DNA of 64,000 nucleotides from Xaviernesmea oryzae (GCF_900109605.1 NZ_FOAM01000002.1:248001-312000), one strand, 5' to 3'. Shown: positions 44,988 to 54,916, counted from the stretch's first letter. The notes: generated from the sequence alone by a model not told the origin. Numbers and translations are program-made.

Positions 44988-46106
44988 ATGTTCCATTTCG
45001 TTCTCGGCCTTCCCTGGCTTGTCGTCGTCTTTCGCTTTCTCCTGCCGCTTCCCTGGATCTTACCCGTCAAGATCGTTCTCGCGGGCCTGTTTCTGGTCGC
45101 CTCGCAGCATCTGCTGATCGCCCGTTTGACGTCCGGCTCTGTTTTCGCGCCGGAATATCCGCGACCTCTGATCATTCTCATGACCATGCTGTTTGGCAGC
45201 ATGGTGCTGCTGGCGGTGTTTCAGCTGGCGCTGGACCTTCTGTCGCTTCTTGTGATGCTGGGAACCTGGCGTTTTCCGAGGGTTCCGCCCGAGGTGCGCT
45301 ATGGTATCGGTGCGCTTGCGCTCGGCCTGACGGCCTATGGTGTCAGTCAGGCGATCCGCCTTCCACCGCTCAAGCAGATGGAGGTAGCGATCCCTGGCCT
45401 GGCGCCGGAATTTGATGGCTATCGTCTCCTGCAGCTGACGGATCTGCATCTCAGCCGGCTTTTTCCCCGCGCCTGGGCGCAGGAGGTGGTCGCGCGGGCC
45501 AATGCGCTTGATGTCGACCTCGTGGCGATCACCGGCGATTTCATCGACGGCAGCGTGGAGCACCGGCGGGACGACATCGCGCCTCTGGCGAACTTGAAAG
45601 CGCGAGACGGGATTTTCGGCATCCCCGGCAACCACGAATATTTCTTCAGCTATGATGATTGGATGGCGCATGATGCCGGACTGGGCATCACCATGCTGAC
45701 GAACCGCCATGTCGTGATCGAGCGCGGCGCGTCGCGCCTGGTGCTGGCTGGCGTCACCGATCTTGCCGCCACTGGCAGTCCCTACCCGGCGCCGGACCTG
45801 AAAAAGGCGCTCGATGGCGCGCCGCAGGATGCGCCGATCATTCTGCTCGACCACCAGCCACGCATGGCGCCACGTGCTGCTGAAGCCGGCGTTGCGCTCC
45901 AGCTGTCCGGTCATACCCATGGTGGAATGGTGCGCGGCCTCGATCTCTTGGTGGCCCGCGCCAACAACGGCTTTGTCTCCGGCCTCTATCAGGTCGGCGG
46001 CATGCAGCTTTATGTCAACAACGGGACCGGGCTTTGGCCCGGCTTCGCCCTCCGCCTCGGCCGGCCGGCCGAGCTGACCGTCATCACGCTGCGGGCCAAG
46101 GTGTAG
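44988..46106 (+). CDS. Membrane-anchored metallophosphoesterase, YkuE/YaeI-like
   Basis: A 372-residue protein with four N-terminal hydrophobic helices (1-125) and a calcineurin-like phosphoesterase domain. All metal-site motifs are present: LTDLHLS (DxH), AITGDFIDGS (GD), GIPGNHEYF (GNHE) and the pair LLDHQPR and LSGHTHGG. YaeI-type relatives hydrolyse lipid or nucleotide phosphodiesters at the membrane. The start at 44988 is used because upstream sequence in frame overlaps the GGDEF gene and has no domain. Confidence 0.88.
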   Translation: MFHFVLGLPWLVVVFRFLLPLPWILPVKIVLAGLFLVASQHLLIARLTSGSVFAPEYPRPLIILMTMLFGSMVLLAVFQLALDLLSLLVMLGTWRFPRVPPEVRYGIGALALGLTAYGVSQAIRLPPLKQMEVAIPGLAPEFDGYRLLQLTDLHLSRLFPRAWAQEVVARANALDVDLVAITGDFIDGSVEHRRDDIAPLANLKARDGIFGIPGNHEYFFSYDDWMAHDAGLGITMLTNRHVVIERGASRLVLAGVTDLAATGSPYPAPDLKKALDGAPQDAPIILLDHQPRMAPRAAEAGVALQLSGHTHGGMVRGLDLLVARANNGFVSGLYQVGGMQLYVNNGTGLWPGFALRLGRPAELTVITLRAKV

Positions 46107-46158
46107 CAGTGTGGAGACAACCGCTCCGGGGCTCGCCGGTCAGATAGGCCGAGCGCCT

Positions 46159-46977
46159 TCAGGATGAGCCTGCCTTCAAATAGGTGCTTGGCGCGCGGCC
46201 GAGCATGCGGCGAAACATGGTCGAGAAAGCCGCGATGTTCTCATAGCCGGCGTCCAAGGCGACATTGGTCACCGGCTCGCCTTCCGCCAGGCGCGGCAGC
46301 GAGGCGAAGAGGCAGGCCTGCTGGCGCCAAGTGACGAAGCTGACACCCGTTTCGGCTCGAAAAAGCCGCGTAAACGTGCGCCGGCCGATGCGCATCTCGG
46401 CCGCCCACTCGTCGATGCTCGCCGTTGCCGAAGGCGATTTCAGGAAGCGGCGGCAGAGGCCGGCAAGGCGTGGATCGCCAGGAAAAGGCAGGCCCAGCGG
46501 GCGCTCCGGCAGAGCTGCGAATTCATCGAGCAGAAGATCGGTGATCAGCGACAGCCGGTGCTCGCTGGCCGGCTTGGTGTCCACCTGCACCAGCGCGTCG
46601 ATCAGGTTCTGCGCAAGAGCCGTCACCTCGACAACGCGCGGCCGCGGCGCATGGCGCGGCACGACATCCACATAGATGGACTGCATCTCGACAAGGCTGA
46701 TCATCTCGGCCGAATGCTGAGCGCCGGCGGGAATGACGAGCGCGTGGCCGGGCGGAATCATCCACCGCCCCTCCTCCGTCGTCACGAGCACGATACCGCG
46801 TTGGGCAAACCAAAGCTGCGTGCGCTTATGCGAATGCGTCTCGACTTTGAGACCGGCCGGATAGACTCGACCGAGGGCCAATACCGGTTCGTTCGCCTGA
46901 TCGATCCACCTCAAGCTCCGGCGATGATGTTCCCAGCCTTCGGCGTGATCGAGCTTGGTCATGTCCAGAATGCGCAT
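46159..46977 (-). CDS. AraC family transcriptional regulator with N-terminal cupin
   Basis: A 272-residue regulator. The N-terminal cupin (SHKRTQLWFAQRGIVLVTTEEGRWMIPPGHALVIPAGAQHSAEM) binds an unknown ligand. The C-terminal two helix-turn-helix domain contains EWAAEMRIGRRTFTRLFRAETG and VALDAGYENIAAFSTMFRRMLGRAP. It is divergent from the Fsr transporter, its probable target, with an inverted repeat between them. Start at 46977 (MRILDMTKL) or 46962. Confidence 0.88.
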   Translation of the reverse strand: MRILDMTKLDHAEGWEHHRRSLRWIDQANEPVLALGRVYPAGLKVETHSHKRTQLWFAQRGIVLVTTEEGRWMIPPGHALVIPAGAQHSAEMISLVEMQSIYVDVVPRHAPRPRVVEVTALAQNLIDALVQVDTKPASEHRLSLITDLLLDEFAALPERPLGLPFPGDPRLAGLCRRFLKSPSATASIDEWAAEMRIGRRTFTRLFRAETGVSFVTWRQQACLFASLPRLAEGEPVTNVALDAGYENIAAFSTMFRRMLGRAPSTYLKAGSS

Positions 46978-47024
46978 TTGGCCCACTCGCGAAAGAAATC
47001 GACCACAGCACAAAAGCGGGCCAT

Positions 47025-47060
47025 CGGCAACCGCGCTATGAGCGATGCATATCGTTGCCG
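47025..47060. promoter_or_regulatory. Inverted repeat between AraC and fsr
   Basis: CGGCAAC (47025-47031) and GTTGCCG (47054-47060) are perfect complements with a 22-bp spacer, in the 133-bp divergent gap. Possible AraC-type operator. Confidence 0.4.
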
Positions 47061-47110
47061 CATGGACATGAGCGGCTTCGTCAGGACCATAGGGATAGGG
47101 AATAAGAGGG

Positions 47111-48316
47111 ATGGCCAGTATCGCCGCCGCCACGGGACGTCAGGTTGAGAGAACGGCGTTCTCGATCATTTTCGCCGCCAGCTTCTGCCATATGCTCAAC
47201 GACATCATGCAATCGCTGCTGACCTCGCTCTATCCGCTGCTGAAGGAAAATTACGCGCTGGATTTCGTGCAGATCGGGCTTCTGACCTTCGCCTTCCAGT
47301 TCACCGCCTCGCTGCTGCAGCCGGCGGTCGGCATCGTCACGGATCGCTGGCCCATGCCTTTCTCGCTGCCGGTTGCCATGCTCTCGACCTGCGCAGGGTT
47401 GATCACGCTCGCCTTTGCCGCGCATTTTCCCATTCTAGTGCTGGGGGCCTGCCTGATCGGCATCGGTTCCGCGATCTTCCATCCCGAGGCCTCGCGCGTG
47501 GCGCGGCTGGCATCCGGCGGGCGGCATGGCCTGGCGCAGTCCTTCTTCCAAGTGGGCGGCAATACCGGTACGGCGATCGGCCCGTTGCTCGCCGCCTTTA
47601 TCGTCATTCCCCGGGGTCAGGCGGTTCTCAGCTGGTTTTCGCTGATCGCGCTGCTCGGCTTCTGCGTGCTGTCGGGCGTCAGTGTCTGGTACATGCGCCA
47701 TCGCCGCAGCGCGGCCGGACGCCCCTCGCCTAGCCGCACCCTGCCCTTGCCGGGCCGCCAGGTAGCCTGGACGCTGACCATCCTGATCGTGCTGACGGCC
47801 ACCAAGAATGCCTACCTCGCCAGCCTGTCGAGCTACTTCACCTTCTACGCCATCCATAAGTTCGGTGTCGGCGTACAGGATGCGCAGCTCATGCTGTTCC
47901 TGTTCCTTGGCGCTTCAGCGGCGGGCGTGTTCTTCGGCGGCCCGATCGGCGATCGCTTCGGCTCGCGCAGTGTCATCTGGTTCTCGATCCTGGGAGTCAT
48001 CCCTTTCGCGCTGATGCTGCCCTATGCGAACCTGTTCTGGACCTCGGTTCTGGTGGTGGTCATCGGCTTTATCTTCTCCTCCGCCTTCTCCGCCATCGTG
48101 GTCTTTGCCCAGGAGTTGGTACCGGGCCGCGTCGGCCTGATCGCCGGCCTGTTCTTCGGCTTCGCCTTCGGTTTCGGCGGCATCGCCGCTGCGGTGCTCG
48201 GCTTGTTTGCCGATCGCGAGGGCATCGAGTTCGTCTATCGCGTCTGCGCCTACATGCCGCTGCTGGGGCTGCTCACCATCCTGCTGCCCCGCCTGCCAAG
48301 CCATCGGCGCGCCTGA
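47111..48316 (+). CDS. MFS transporter, fosmidomycin-resistance (Fsr) type
   Basis: A 401-residue, 12-helix efflux carrier. The N-terminal HMLNDIMQSLLTSLYPLLKENYALDF segment and IGIGSAIFHPEASRVARLASGGRHG between helices 4 and 5 are signatures of the Fsr branch; QSFFQVGGNTGTAIGPLLA follows. Fsr exports fosmidomycin in E. coli, but relatives have mixed substrates. Control by the divergent AraC regulator is likely. A hairpin follows the stop. Confidence 0.88.
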   Translation: MASIAAATGRQVERTAFSIIFAASFCHMLNDIMQSLLTSLYPLLKENYALDFVQIGLLTFAFQFTASLLQPAVGIVTDRWPMPFSLPVAMLSTCAGLITLAFAAHFPILVLGACLIGIGSAIFHPEASRVARLASGGRHGLAQSFFQVGGNTGTAIGPLLAAFIVIPRGQAVLSWFSLIALLGFCVLSGVSVWYMRHRRSAAGRPSPSRTLPLPGRQVAWTLTILIVLTATKNAYLASLSSYFTFYAIHKFGVGVQDAQLMLFLFLGASAAGVFFGGPIGDRFGSRSVIWFSILGVIPFALMLPYANLFWTSVLVVVIGFIFSSAFSAIVVFAQELVPGRVGLIAGLFFGFAFGFGGIAAAVLGLFADREGIEFVYRVCAYMPLLGLLTILLPRLPSHRRA

Positions 48317-48343
48317 AGGTAAGGAGCTCCGTATCCAACCGTT

Positions 48344-48372
48344 GGAAAGGCCGGCCCTGTGCCGGCCTTTCC
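48344..48372 (+). terminator. Perfect hairpin after the Fsr gene
   Basis: An 11-bp stem (GGAAAGGCCGG / CCGGCCTTTCC, 7-nt loop) lies 27 bp after the stop. There is no T run, so termination strength is uncertain. Confidence 0.5.
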
Positions 48373-48477
48373 GCCGTTACGGCCTTTAACGGATAGCATT
48401 TTGCGCAATCGCGATTTCGATCGGCGCAATTTTGCTTTAAGAGCCGGGCTTTGCGGATCGAGACAGTGAGAGACCCG

Positions 48478-48975
48478 ATGGCGATTGCATTTTATGGCGA
48501 CTATGTTGCTGCCTTGCGCGATCTGGTCAGCGCGCTTGACCGGTCGCCCGAGGAATTCCAGACCTATGATCTCAGGCTGGAGCTCGCTGCCGCAGGCGCA
48601 CTCGTCGTCTACGAGACGAAGCGCCGCAAGGGCCTGGTCGATAGCCTGTTTTACGGACGCCCGCTTGGGGCAGAGGCCAACCAGCGCATGTCACAGGCGG
48701 CCGCCTTTGCCGCGATCGACCGCTTCCTCGGCCTCGGCCAGTTTCTCGCCCTGACCGGCGACAATGCCGAGGCGATCGATGCAGGCTATCCGCATTGCGC
48801 CGTCAACATCTCCTACAGGAAGAAGGGCCAGCCAAAGGCGCAGTCGATGCTGATGGTGTTCATCGGTTTCAATGACGATCAGGACGCGCAGGCCTATGCG
48901 CAAAGCCATGCAGAGCGCACGACTTTGGTCGAGATCAGGCCCTTCCGAGGGAAGAAGGCCTATGAATGGCGCTAG
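48478..48975 (+). CDS. Hypothetical protein, 165 aa
   Basis: A soluble protein starting MAIAFYGDYVAALRDLVSALDRSPEEF with GAGAG upstream. It has mixed alpha/beta composition with RKKGQPKAQSMLMVFIGFNDDQDAQAYAQ in the second half and no signal peptide or membrane helix. I do not recognise a family. It is alone, converging with the leftward fructosamine locus. Confidence 0.65.
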   Translation: MAIAFYGDYVAALRDLVSALDRSPEEFQTYDLRLELAAAGALVVYETKRRKGLVDSLFYGRPLGAEANQRMSQAAAFAAIDRFLGLGQFLALTGDNAEAIDAGYPHCAVNISYRKKGQPKAQSMLMVFIGFNDDQDAQAYAQSHAERTTLVEIRPFRGKKAYEWR

Positions 48976-48995
48976 CGCGTTAGGGTAGCCTGTCC

Positions 48996-49943
48996 TCAGG
49001 GCGAAGCCTGCTTCACCAGATGTCGCATCGTCATCATATCCAGGTGACCGCCGCCGACATTTTTGAAGACCGTAATCTGGTCGTTGCTATCACGTCCAAG
49101 GTGGCGGCCCTGGCAGAGATCGAAGAGGTCGGCCACGATGCCGTCCTCCTGCAGGATGCCGGCAGCCATCGGCCCGGCAACATCGCCCGACCCTTGCGCA
49201 TTGTTGCGCGTATCGACGAAGAGCCGCCCTGCCCGCCTGATGACCTGGTCGTCGGCCTCGCGCATCTCAGGCAGATAGGCGCCGATCAAATCGACATGAG
49301 CGCCGGGCTTGAGAAGCCGGCCCTTGACCAAGGGCTCGGTTGCCATGGTGACGCAGGAGATGATGTCCGCTTCGGCAACGGCCTTATCGAGCGAGCCGGC
49401 GACGGAGACGTGCCGTCCCTCCGCTTGCAGCCGGGACGCGAGAGCCTCGGCTTTTGCGATATTCCGGTTCCAGATCAGCACGCGCCGGAGCGTGGGACGC
49501 ACGGCGGTGTGTGCGGCAATCACATGTGGGGCCAGACCGCCCGCCCCGACGACGAGCAGAACCTCGGCATCCTCACGCGCAAGGCACTGCACGCCGAGCG
49601 CAGAATCCGCCGCCGTCTTGCGAAATGTCAGCGCAGCGCCGTCGCAGGTCGCAAGCGGCGCGCCGGTGCGCCCATCGAACAGGGTGACAAGACCCTGGAC
49701 GGACGGCTGTGCCGGCGCGAGATCGACATTGCCGGGAAAGACGCCGACAAGCTTCACCGCGATCACATCGCCGGCCGCCCAGGAGAGCAGCGAGACGAAC
49801 TTGTTGTCCGGCCGAACCGCATCGCTCAGCACCTTGACATCCATCTGCGGCATATCCCCATCGCGATGGGCGACGCGCAGGGCTTCGACAAGGCGCGGAT
49901 AGTCGAGGAGCCGATGGACCTCGTCGGCGGCGTAATGCTGCAT
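48996..49943 (-). CDS. Ornithine cyclodeaminase / mu-crystallin family protein
   Basis: A 315-residue NAD(P)-dependent enzyme. The Rossmann motif VLLVVGAGGLAPHVIAAH is at about residues 124-141, DNKFVSLLSW lies near residue 46, and the substrate segments LFDGRTGAPLATCDGAALTFRKTAA precede it. Family members include ornithine cyclodeaminase, alanine dehydrogenase, ketimine reductases and opine synthases. It is the last gene of the transporter operon (SBP-permease-ATPase-this), 35 bp after the ATPase, so it probably processes the amino-acid part of the imported compound. The exact reaction is unknown. Confidence 0.88.
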   Translation of the reverse strand: MQHYAADEVHRLLDYPRLVEALRVAHRDGDMPQMDVKVLSDAVRPDNKFVSLLSWAAGDVIAVKLVGVFPGNVDLAPAQPSVQGLVTLFDGRTGAPLATCDGAALTFRKTAADSALGVQCLAREDAEVLLVVGAGGLAPHVIAAHTAVRPTLRRVLIWNRNIAKAEALASRLQAEGRHVSVAGSLDKAVAEADIISCVTMATEPLVKGRLLKPGAHVDLIGAYLPEMREADDQVIRRAGRLFVDTRNNAQGSGDVAGPMAAGILQEDGIVADLFDLCQGRHLGRDSNDQITVFKNVGGGHLDMMTMRHLVKQASP

Positions 49944-49984
49944 GGTCAAACCTCAAGGCAGGGCGACAAAACGATGAAACGGGC

Positions 49985-50761
49985 CTATTGAACGCGCGCC
50001 AGGAAGGCGCGCGTGCGGGCATGCTGCGGATTGCCCAGCACCGTGCGCGGCGGCCCGGCCTCGACGATGACGCCGCCATCCATGAACACCAAGTGGTCTG
50101 CCACGTCGCGGGCAAAGGCCATCTCGTGGGTGACCACGACCATGGTCATGCCCTCTTCCGCGAGCTGGCGCATGACGGCCAGCACTTCGCCCACCAGTTC
50201 TGGATCAAGCGCGGAGGTCGGCTCGTCGAACAGCATCAGTGCCGGCTGCATCGCCAGAGACCGGGCAATCGCCACGCGCTGCTGCTGGCCACCGGATAGC
50301 TGCGCTGGATAATAATGCGCGCGTTCGCTTAAGCCCACCTTGTCGAGAAGCCGCATGGCCTCCTCGATCGCCTGCGCCTTAGGCACGCCTTTGACAACGA
50401 CGGGCGCCTCGATGACGTTTTCCAGTGCGGTCTTGTGCGGAAAGAGATGGAAGCCCTGAAACACCATGCCCATCCGCTGGCGCTGCATGGACAGTTCGTT
50501 GAACGACATGCGATAGAGCTTTTCGCCCTTCCAGCGCAGGCCCACGGGCTCGCCCTCCAGGAAGACGGCGCCGGAACTTGGCACTTCCAGATAGTTGAGA
50601 CAGCGCAAAAGCGTGCTCTTGCCGGATCCGGAGGGGCCAACGATACAGGTGACGTCGCCGGCGGCGACCGTCATGTCGATGGATTTGAGCACCTGATGCG
50701 CGCCGAAGCTTTTCGACAGGCGCTCGACAGTGAGAAGCGGCATGGAGGTCGTGGCCATCAT
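49985..50761 (-). CDS. Polar amino-acid ABC transporter ATP-binding protein
   Basis: A 258-residue ATPase. Walker A is GPSGSGKST (near residue 43), the signature [16 protein letters not shown] follows, and Walker B is [21 protein letters not shown], with the H-loop in [10 protein letters not shown]. This is the GlnQ/HisP-like branch for polar amino acids and opine-type compounds. It starts by ATGA overlap with the permease and is read in the fructosamine operon. Confidence 0.93.
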   Translation of the reverse strand: MMATTSMPLLTVERLSKSFGAHQVLKSIDMTVAAGDVTCIVGPSGSGKSTLLRCLNYLEVPSSGAVFLEGEPVGLRWKGEKLYRMSFNELSMQRQRMGMVFQGFHLFPHKTALENVIEAPVVVKGVPKAQAIEEAMRLLDKVGLSERAHYYPAQLSGGQQQRVAIARSLAMQPALMLFDEPTSALDPELVGEVLAVMRQLAEEGMTMVVVTHEMAFARDVADHLVFMDGGVIVEAGPPRTVLGNPQHARTRAFLARVQ

Positions 50762-51708
50762 GACAGCGCCTCCCCGCGCCGAACGCCCCAGAAACGGCTT
50801 TTGAACAGCGAGCGGGCGATGGTCTGCCAGTCCAGCGATGCGCCGCCCTTCAGCCGCTGCTCGATATGGTGTTCGATGACGGTCAGGATGGTCGACAGGA
50901 CGAGGTACCAGATCGTCGCCACGATCAGCAGCGGAATGGTTTGATAGGTGCGCGAATAGATCATCTGCGCCGAATAGAGCAGGTCCGGCAGGGCGAGCAC
51001 GCTGACGAGCGAGGTGAATTTGAGCATGGAGATGGTGTCGTTGCCGATCGGCGGAATGATGATGCGCAGCGCCTGAGGCAGGATGATGCGACGCAAGGTC
51101 TGCGCCTGCGTCATGCCCAAGGTTGCGGCCGCCTCTGTCTGTCCGGCGCTGACGGCCTGGATGCCGGCGCGGATCATTTCGGCTGCATAGGCGCTTTCCG
51201 TGAAGGCGAGACCCAGAAGCGCGGCGCTGAGCGGCGTGATCAGCTGGTTGGTGGAGGCCGACCACAAAGTCGGGCCGAAGGGAATGCCGATCGACACCTC
51301 CGGAATGAGAAGACCCAGGTTATACCAGAAAACCAGCTGCACCAGCGGCGGCACGCCGCGGAAAAACCAAATCCAGACCCAGCTGACGGAGCGGAACACG
51401 GGATTGCGTGACAGCCGCATGACCGCGACGGCCGTGCCGATGATCATGCCGAAGATCATTGCCAGGAAGGTGAGCATCAGCGTCCGGCCGAGCCCGGCCA
51501 GAATTTCCGGGCTGAAGAGGTATTGCCAGACGATCGACCATTGCAGGTTTTCGTTGGTGATGAGCAGCCGGATGAACAGGATGGCGAAGCCGACGAGGAC
51601 GGCGCCGCCGATCCACCAGGACGGGTGAAACACGTCGACAGGCTTCACAGTGTGAATGTCGGGATGGCGGTGGAGCGGACCCGCCGCTCTTTCTGGCGAT
51701 TCTGCCAT
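50758..51708 (-). CDS. Polar amino-acid ABC transporter permease
   Basis: A 316-residue inner-membrane permease of the HisM/GlnP type. After a ~30-residue polar N-terminus there are about six helices. The EAA loop is [29 protein letters not shown], where ATPase contact occurs. A single permease gene implies a homodimer. The SBP is upstream, separated by an intercistronic hairpin; the ATPase follows by overlap. Confidence 0.92.
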   Translation of the reverse strand: MAESPERAAGPLHRHPDIHTVKPVDVFHPSWWIGGAVLVGFAILFIRLLITNENLQWSIVWQYLFSPEILAGLGRTLMLTFLAMIFGMIIGTAVAVMRLSRNPVFRSVSWVWIWFFRGVPPLVQLVFWYNLGLLIPEVSIGIPFGPTLWSASTNQLITPLSAALLGLAFTESAYAAEMIRAGIQAVSAGQTEAAATLGMTQAQTLRRIILPQALRIIIPPIGNDTISMLKFTSLVSVLALPDLLYSAQMIYSRTYQTIPLLIVATIWYLVLSTILTVIEHHIEQRLKGGASLDWQTIARSLFKSRFWGVRRGEALS

Positions 51709-51733
51709 TGATCAGGTCTTTCTGTGGGAGCGC

Positions 51734-51756
51734 GCCGGGGCATGTCCTGCCCCGGC
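51734..51756 (-). terminator. Intercistronic hairpin between SBP and permease genes
   Basis: A perfect 9-bp stem (GCCGGGGCA / TGCCCCGGC, 5-nt loop). In ABC operons such hairpins protect the SBP mRNA or attenuate downstream expression, so the binding protein is made in excess. Confidence 0.55.
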
Positions 51757-51774
51757 TTTCAGCCCGTCAGGCAC

Positions 51775-52629
51775 TTAGGGGTTCGGGTTGTCCTTGGTGA
51801 TCAGCACGGCCTTGTCGAGCATGCCGGCCCCATCCACACCCCATTTCGCCATGATCGCCTTATAGCTGCCGTCATCGATCATCGCCTGAAGCGCGCCTTT
51901 CAAGGCCGGGCCAAGTGCGTCGCCCTTGCGCACACCGATACCGTTGAAGACAGCATTGCTGATGAAGCCGGCCATCTCGAATTTACCGGTCTGCTTGGCG
52001 AGATAGGCAAGCTTGGCAGAGCCGGCAGCGACGATTTCCACTCGGCCCGAGGAAACAGCCAGCTCAGCGGCGTTCTGGGTGGTGAACTGTTGCAGGTCGA
52101 TTGGCTTGTCGGCGCAGAGTTCGGCGCTGACCTTGGTCAGATATTGCAGGTCCCATGCGCCGGTCAGAAGCGCGACGCTGTGGCCGCAGAGGTCCTTTTC
52201 CTCTTTTAGCGTCAGCGGCTTGCCCTTGAGGAACGCATAACCCGTCCCCTCCTTGCGCTGGGGAACGAAATCCAGCACCTCCAGCCGCTCCGGCGTGACG
52301 CCGAAGGAGGAGAAGCCGGCGTCATAGCGCTTGGACGCAAGGCCGGGAATGATGACGTCGAAGCTGGTTGCTTCGAAGGAGAAGGGAACGCCGAGCCGCT
52401 CGGACATCGCCTTGGCCATGTCGATGCTCCAACCCTTCAGCTCGCCGTTCTCGACGAATTCATCCGGCGGCCAATCGTTGAAGGCGGCCACGGCCACGCC
52501 CTTCGATTGATAGTTTGCCGGCAGCGCGTCATGCAACGCCTTGTCGACATTCGCGGCCTGTGCAGCCGTGGCGAGTGCAACGAGCAGGCCCGCAGCGCAC
52601 GCAAGCGTCTTTCCCAGTGTACCGATCAT
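51775..52629 (-). CDS. Amino-acid/opine-type ABC transporter substrate-binding protein
   Basis: A 284-residue periplasmic protein of the type 2 fold (SBP_bac_3-like). The signal peptide (residues 1-24, ending AAQA) is followed by VAVAAFNDWPPDEFVENGELKGWSIDMAKAM. It heads the transporter operon. An exact copy of the LacI operator lies 79 bp upstream of its start. The family carries amino acids and their sugar conjugates, so a fructosyl-amino acid is plausible given the neighbours. Specificity cannot be read from sequence. Confidence 0.88.
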   Translation of the reverse strand: MIGTLGKTLACAAGLLVALATAAQAANVDKALHDALPANYQSKGVAVAAFNDWPPDEFVENGELKGWSIDMAKAMSERLGVPFSFEATSFDVIIPGLASKRYDAGFSSFGVTPERLEVLDFVPQRKEGTGYAFLKGKPLTLKEEKDLCGHSVALLTGAWDLQYLTKVSAELCADKPIDLQQFTTQNAAELAVSSGRVEIVAAGSAKLAYLAKQTGKFEMAGFISNAVFNGIGVRKGDALGPALKGALQAMIDDGSYKAIMAKWGVDGAGMLDKAVLITKDNPNP

Positions 52630-52707
52630 GGTGATCACCCTTCTCCCCTTTGTTGTTGGAACCCGTGGCCCACGCATCCGATCCCGCTTGCGAGATGAAA
52701 ATCAGTG

Positions 52708-52723
52708 TGCGAACGTTCTCACA
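52708..52723 (-). promoter_or_regulatory. LacI-type operator, transporter side
   Basis: On the minus strand TGTGAGAACGTTCGCA, with the palindromic core GAACGTTC. The same 16 bp, 17 with the preceding A, occurs at 54917-54932. It lies between the SBP gene and the LacI gene. Confidence 0.8.
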
Positions 52724-52829
52724 TTATAGGCATTGCTTTTTTTTGTTCGTCAAGTGAGAAATTCGGCCGCTGCGGCGACCGGTGCGAACACGCACCAAGG
52801 CAGGCCGGGAAGCTGGGGATAAGACAGCC

Positions 52830-53945
52830 ATGAGCGACAGACAGCGCGACAAGATCACGATCGCGGAAGTGGCGAAGCGCGCCGGGGTCAGCACGGCAAC
52901 GGCGGGCCGGGTGCTCGGCGATTACGGCTACTCGCGTCAGGAGATCAAGGACAAGGTCCGCAAGGCTGCCGAAGAGCTCGGCTACCGCCCGAACCTCCTC
53001 GCCCGCAGCCTGATCACCGGCAAGACCAAGACCATCGGCGTCGTCGCCGGGGACATCCAATCGCCCTTTTACGCCAGTGTGATGCGCGGCGTCTCCGACG
53101 TGACCCGCGCGGCCGGTTTCGGCATTCTGCTCACCAACAGTGACGAGCGCCTGGACCGTGAACTGGAGGCGGTGCAACTTTTGCGGGAAAAGCAGGTGGA
53201 TGGATTGATCATCGCGCCGTCAGACCTGACCGGATCCGCCCATCTGCACGCCACCGTCCGCGACGGCTGCCCCGTGGTATTGATCGATCGTCTGGTGCGC
53301 GATCTTGCCGTCGATGGGGTGTGCGTCGACAATCATGCCGCCTCGCGCGACTGTATCGCCCGCCTGGTCGCAGCAGGTCACCGGCGCATCGGTCTTGTGG
53401 CCGAGCTCGAAGGCTGGGAGGGCGGCGATGTCGAGGACTTTCTGAGAGCCGTGGAAACAGGCAGCCTTGATTCGGCGACGCTTTTCCCCAGCTGGCAACG
53501 CCTCTACGGTTATGTCGAAGCGCTGAAGGAAGCCAGGCTGCCTGTCGATCCCGCGCTAATCGGCCGGGTCGGCACCTATTCCGCGGAGGCGGCCGGCAAG
53601 GAAACGCGGCGTCTTCTGCATATGGCCGACCGCCCGACCGCGTTGTTTCCAGCCGATGGCCTGATGGCCGCCGCGGCGATGGAGGCGATTACCGCCCTTC
53701 ATCTTCAGATCCCCGAGGATCTCTCGTTGATCTGCTTTGACGATCTCGACTGGATGAGCTTCATCCGCCCCGGCATCGCCGCGGTCGTTCAGCCGCTGAC
53801 CGACATGGGCGAGGCTGCGGCACGGCTGATGCTTGCCCGCATTGCCGGCGAGGATGGGCCACCGCAACGTCTGGCGCTCAAGCCAAAATTTGCCGAACGC
53901 GGCTCGATCGCCCGGCCGCGCGCCGTTGAGATCCCGCCGTCGTAA
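52830..53945 (+). CDS. LacI family transcriptional regulator
   Basis: A 371-residue repressor. The N-terminal helix-turn-helix (ITIAEVAKRAGVSTATAGRVL) and hinge helix region NLLARSLITGKTKTIGVV are followed by a periplasmic-binding-protein-like ligand domain (GVVAGDIQSPFYASVMRGVSD). Placed between the transporter operon and the frlD/frlB pair, with matching operators in both divergent regions, it should control all of these and itself. The inducer is probably a fructosyl-amino acid or its 6-phosphate. Confidence 0.92.
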   Translation: MSDRQRDKITIAEVAKRAGVSTATAGRVLGDYGYSRQEIKDKVRKAAEELGYRPNLLARSLITGKTKTIGVVAGDIQSPFYASVMRGVSDVTRAAGFGILLTNSDERLDRELEAVQLLREKQVDGLIIAPSDLTGSAHLHATVRDGCPVVLIDRLVRDLAVDGVCVDNHAASRDCIARLVAAGHRRIGLVAELEGWEGGDVEDFLRAVETGSLDSATLFPSWQRLYGYVEALKEARLPVDPALIGRVGTYSAEAAGKETRRLLHMADRPTALFPADGLMAAAAMEAITALHLQIPEDLSLICFDDLDWMSFIRPGIAAVVQPLTDMGEAAARLMLARIAGEDGPPQRLALKPKFAERGSIARPRAVEIPPS

Positions 53946-54010
53946 GGCGAACGCAAAGACAGGATCGAGCACTGCCCGATCCCTCAAGACCGCACTTCGG
54001 AACGCGGCCG

Positions 54011-54892
54011 CTACGCTCGCGCGGCCGCAGGCGTCGATGAATTTAAGAGATCGGGATAGGCGACACGCAGGGCCTGGAGATCCATCGGGATATCGATCGG
54101 TCGGCCATGGCCAACGGCTCCGTAATAGCTGCAGGTGCGTGCGGCTTCTGCCGCTGCCGCCTTGAGGAGCGCCTCCGGTGCTTCGCCCTGAACCAGGCCG
54201 AAAAGCGTGCGGGCGATGAAGGTATCCCCTGCCCCAAGCGTATCGACCAGTTCGGCTTTGGCCGCTGGCACTTCAAACAACTCTTCGCCGTGGCCGAGCA
54301 TCGCGCCCTCGCCTCCACGCGTCACCAGCGCCCATGTTGCCCCGGCGTCGAGAAGCTGCCGCAGCAGCGCCAAAGCCTCCTCGTAGGGCCTGTCACCTGC
54401 CGATGCCGAGGCCAGGAAGCAGAGCGGCGCGCGCAGGGCGATCTTCTCCTGCGTGTATTTGTTGGAGAAATCATAGGAAAGCGGACGAAGCGCAGCGATC
54501 TCGGCGAGATAGTCATCGAGGCCGCTCGACTGGCCGATCTGCACGGCGTCAAAGCCGGACAAAAACGCCAGATCGGCTTCAGACGGCGTGAACATCGACA
54601 CACCCAAATCGAAGGTGACGAAGATTCGATCGGCATCCCGATGGCCGATTACGCAATAGGCTGTCGGCCCATCGAGCTGACGCAGACGAGTGATATCGAC
54701 GCCCTCTGCCTGCAAGGCTTCAACAATCGCCCGGCCTGCCCCATCCCGCCCGACAGCGCCCACATAAGCGGACTCACCGCCAAATTGACGAATAAATACA
54801 GCTACATTGAGACAGTTCCCGCCAGGGAACATGCTGTCCTGTGCGAGGTAGCAATCGACGACATTATCGCCCATCGCAACAATCTTGACCAT
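54011..54892 (-). CDS. frlD: Fructoselysine-6-kinase-like PfkB kinase
   Basis: A 293-residue PfkB-type sugar kinase. The start VAMGDNVVDCYLAQDSMFPGGNCLNVAVF and the anion hole/active site LVDTLGAGDTFIA match FrlD, which phosphorylates fructosyl-lysine at C6. Fructosyl conjugates are the expected substrates from the adjacent FrlB-like deglycase. Divergent from that gene with the shared LacI operator between. The precise amino-acid conjugate is unknown. Confidence 0.85.
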   Translation of the reverse strand: MVKIVAMGDNVVDCYLAQDSMFPGGNCLNVAVFIRQFGGESAYVGAVGRDGAGRAIVEALQAEGVDITRLRQLDGPTAYCVIGHRDADRIFVTFDLGVSMFTPSEADLAFLSGFDAVQIGQSSGLDDYLAEIAALRPLSYDFSNKYTQEKIALRAPLCFLASASAGDRPYEEALALLRQLLDAGATWALVTRGGEGAMLGHGEELFEVPAAKAELVDTLGAGDTFIARTLFGLVQGEAPEALLKAAAAEAARTCSYYGAVGHGRPIDIPMDLQALRVAYPDLLNSSTPAAARA

Positions 54893-54916
54893 TGGGAAGC
54901 TTTCTGATTGAGTAGA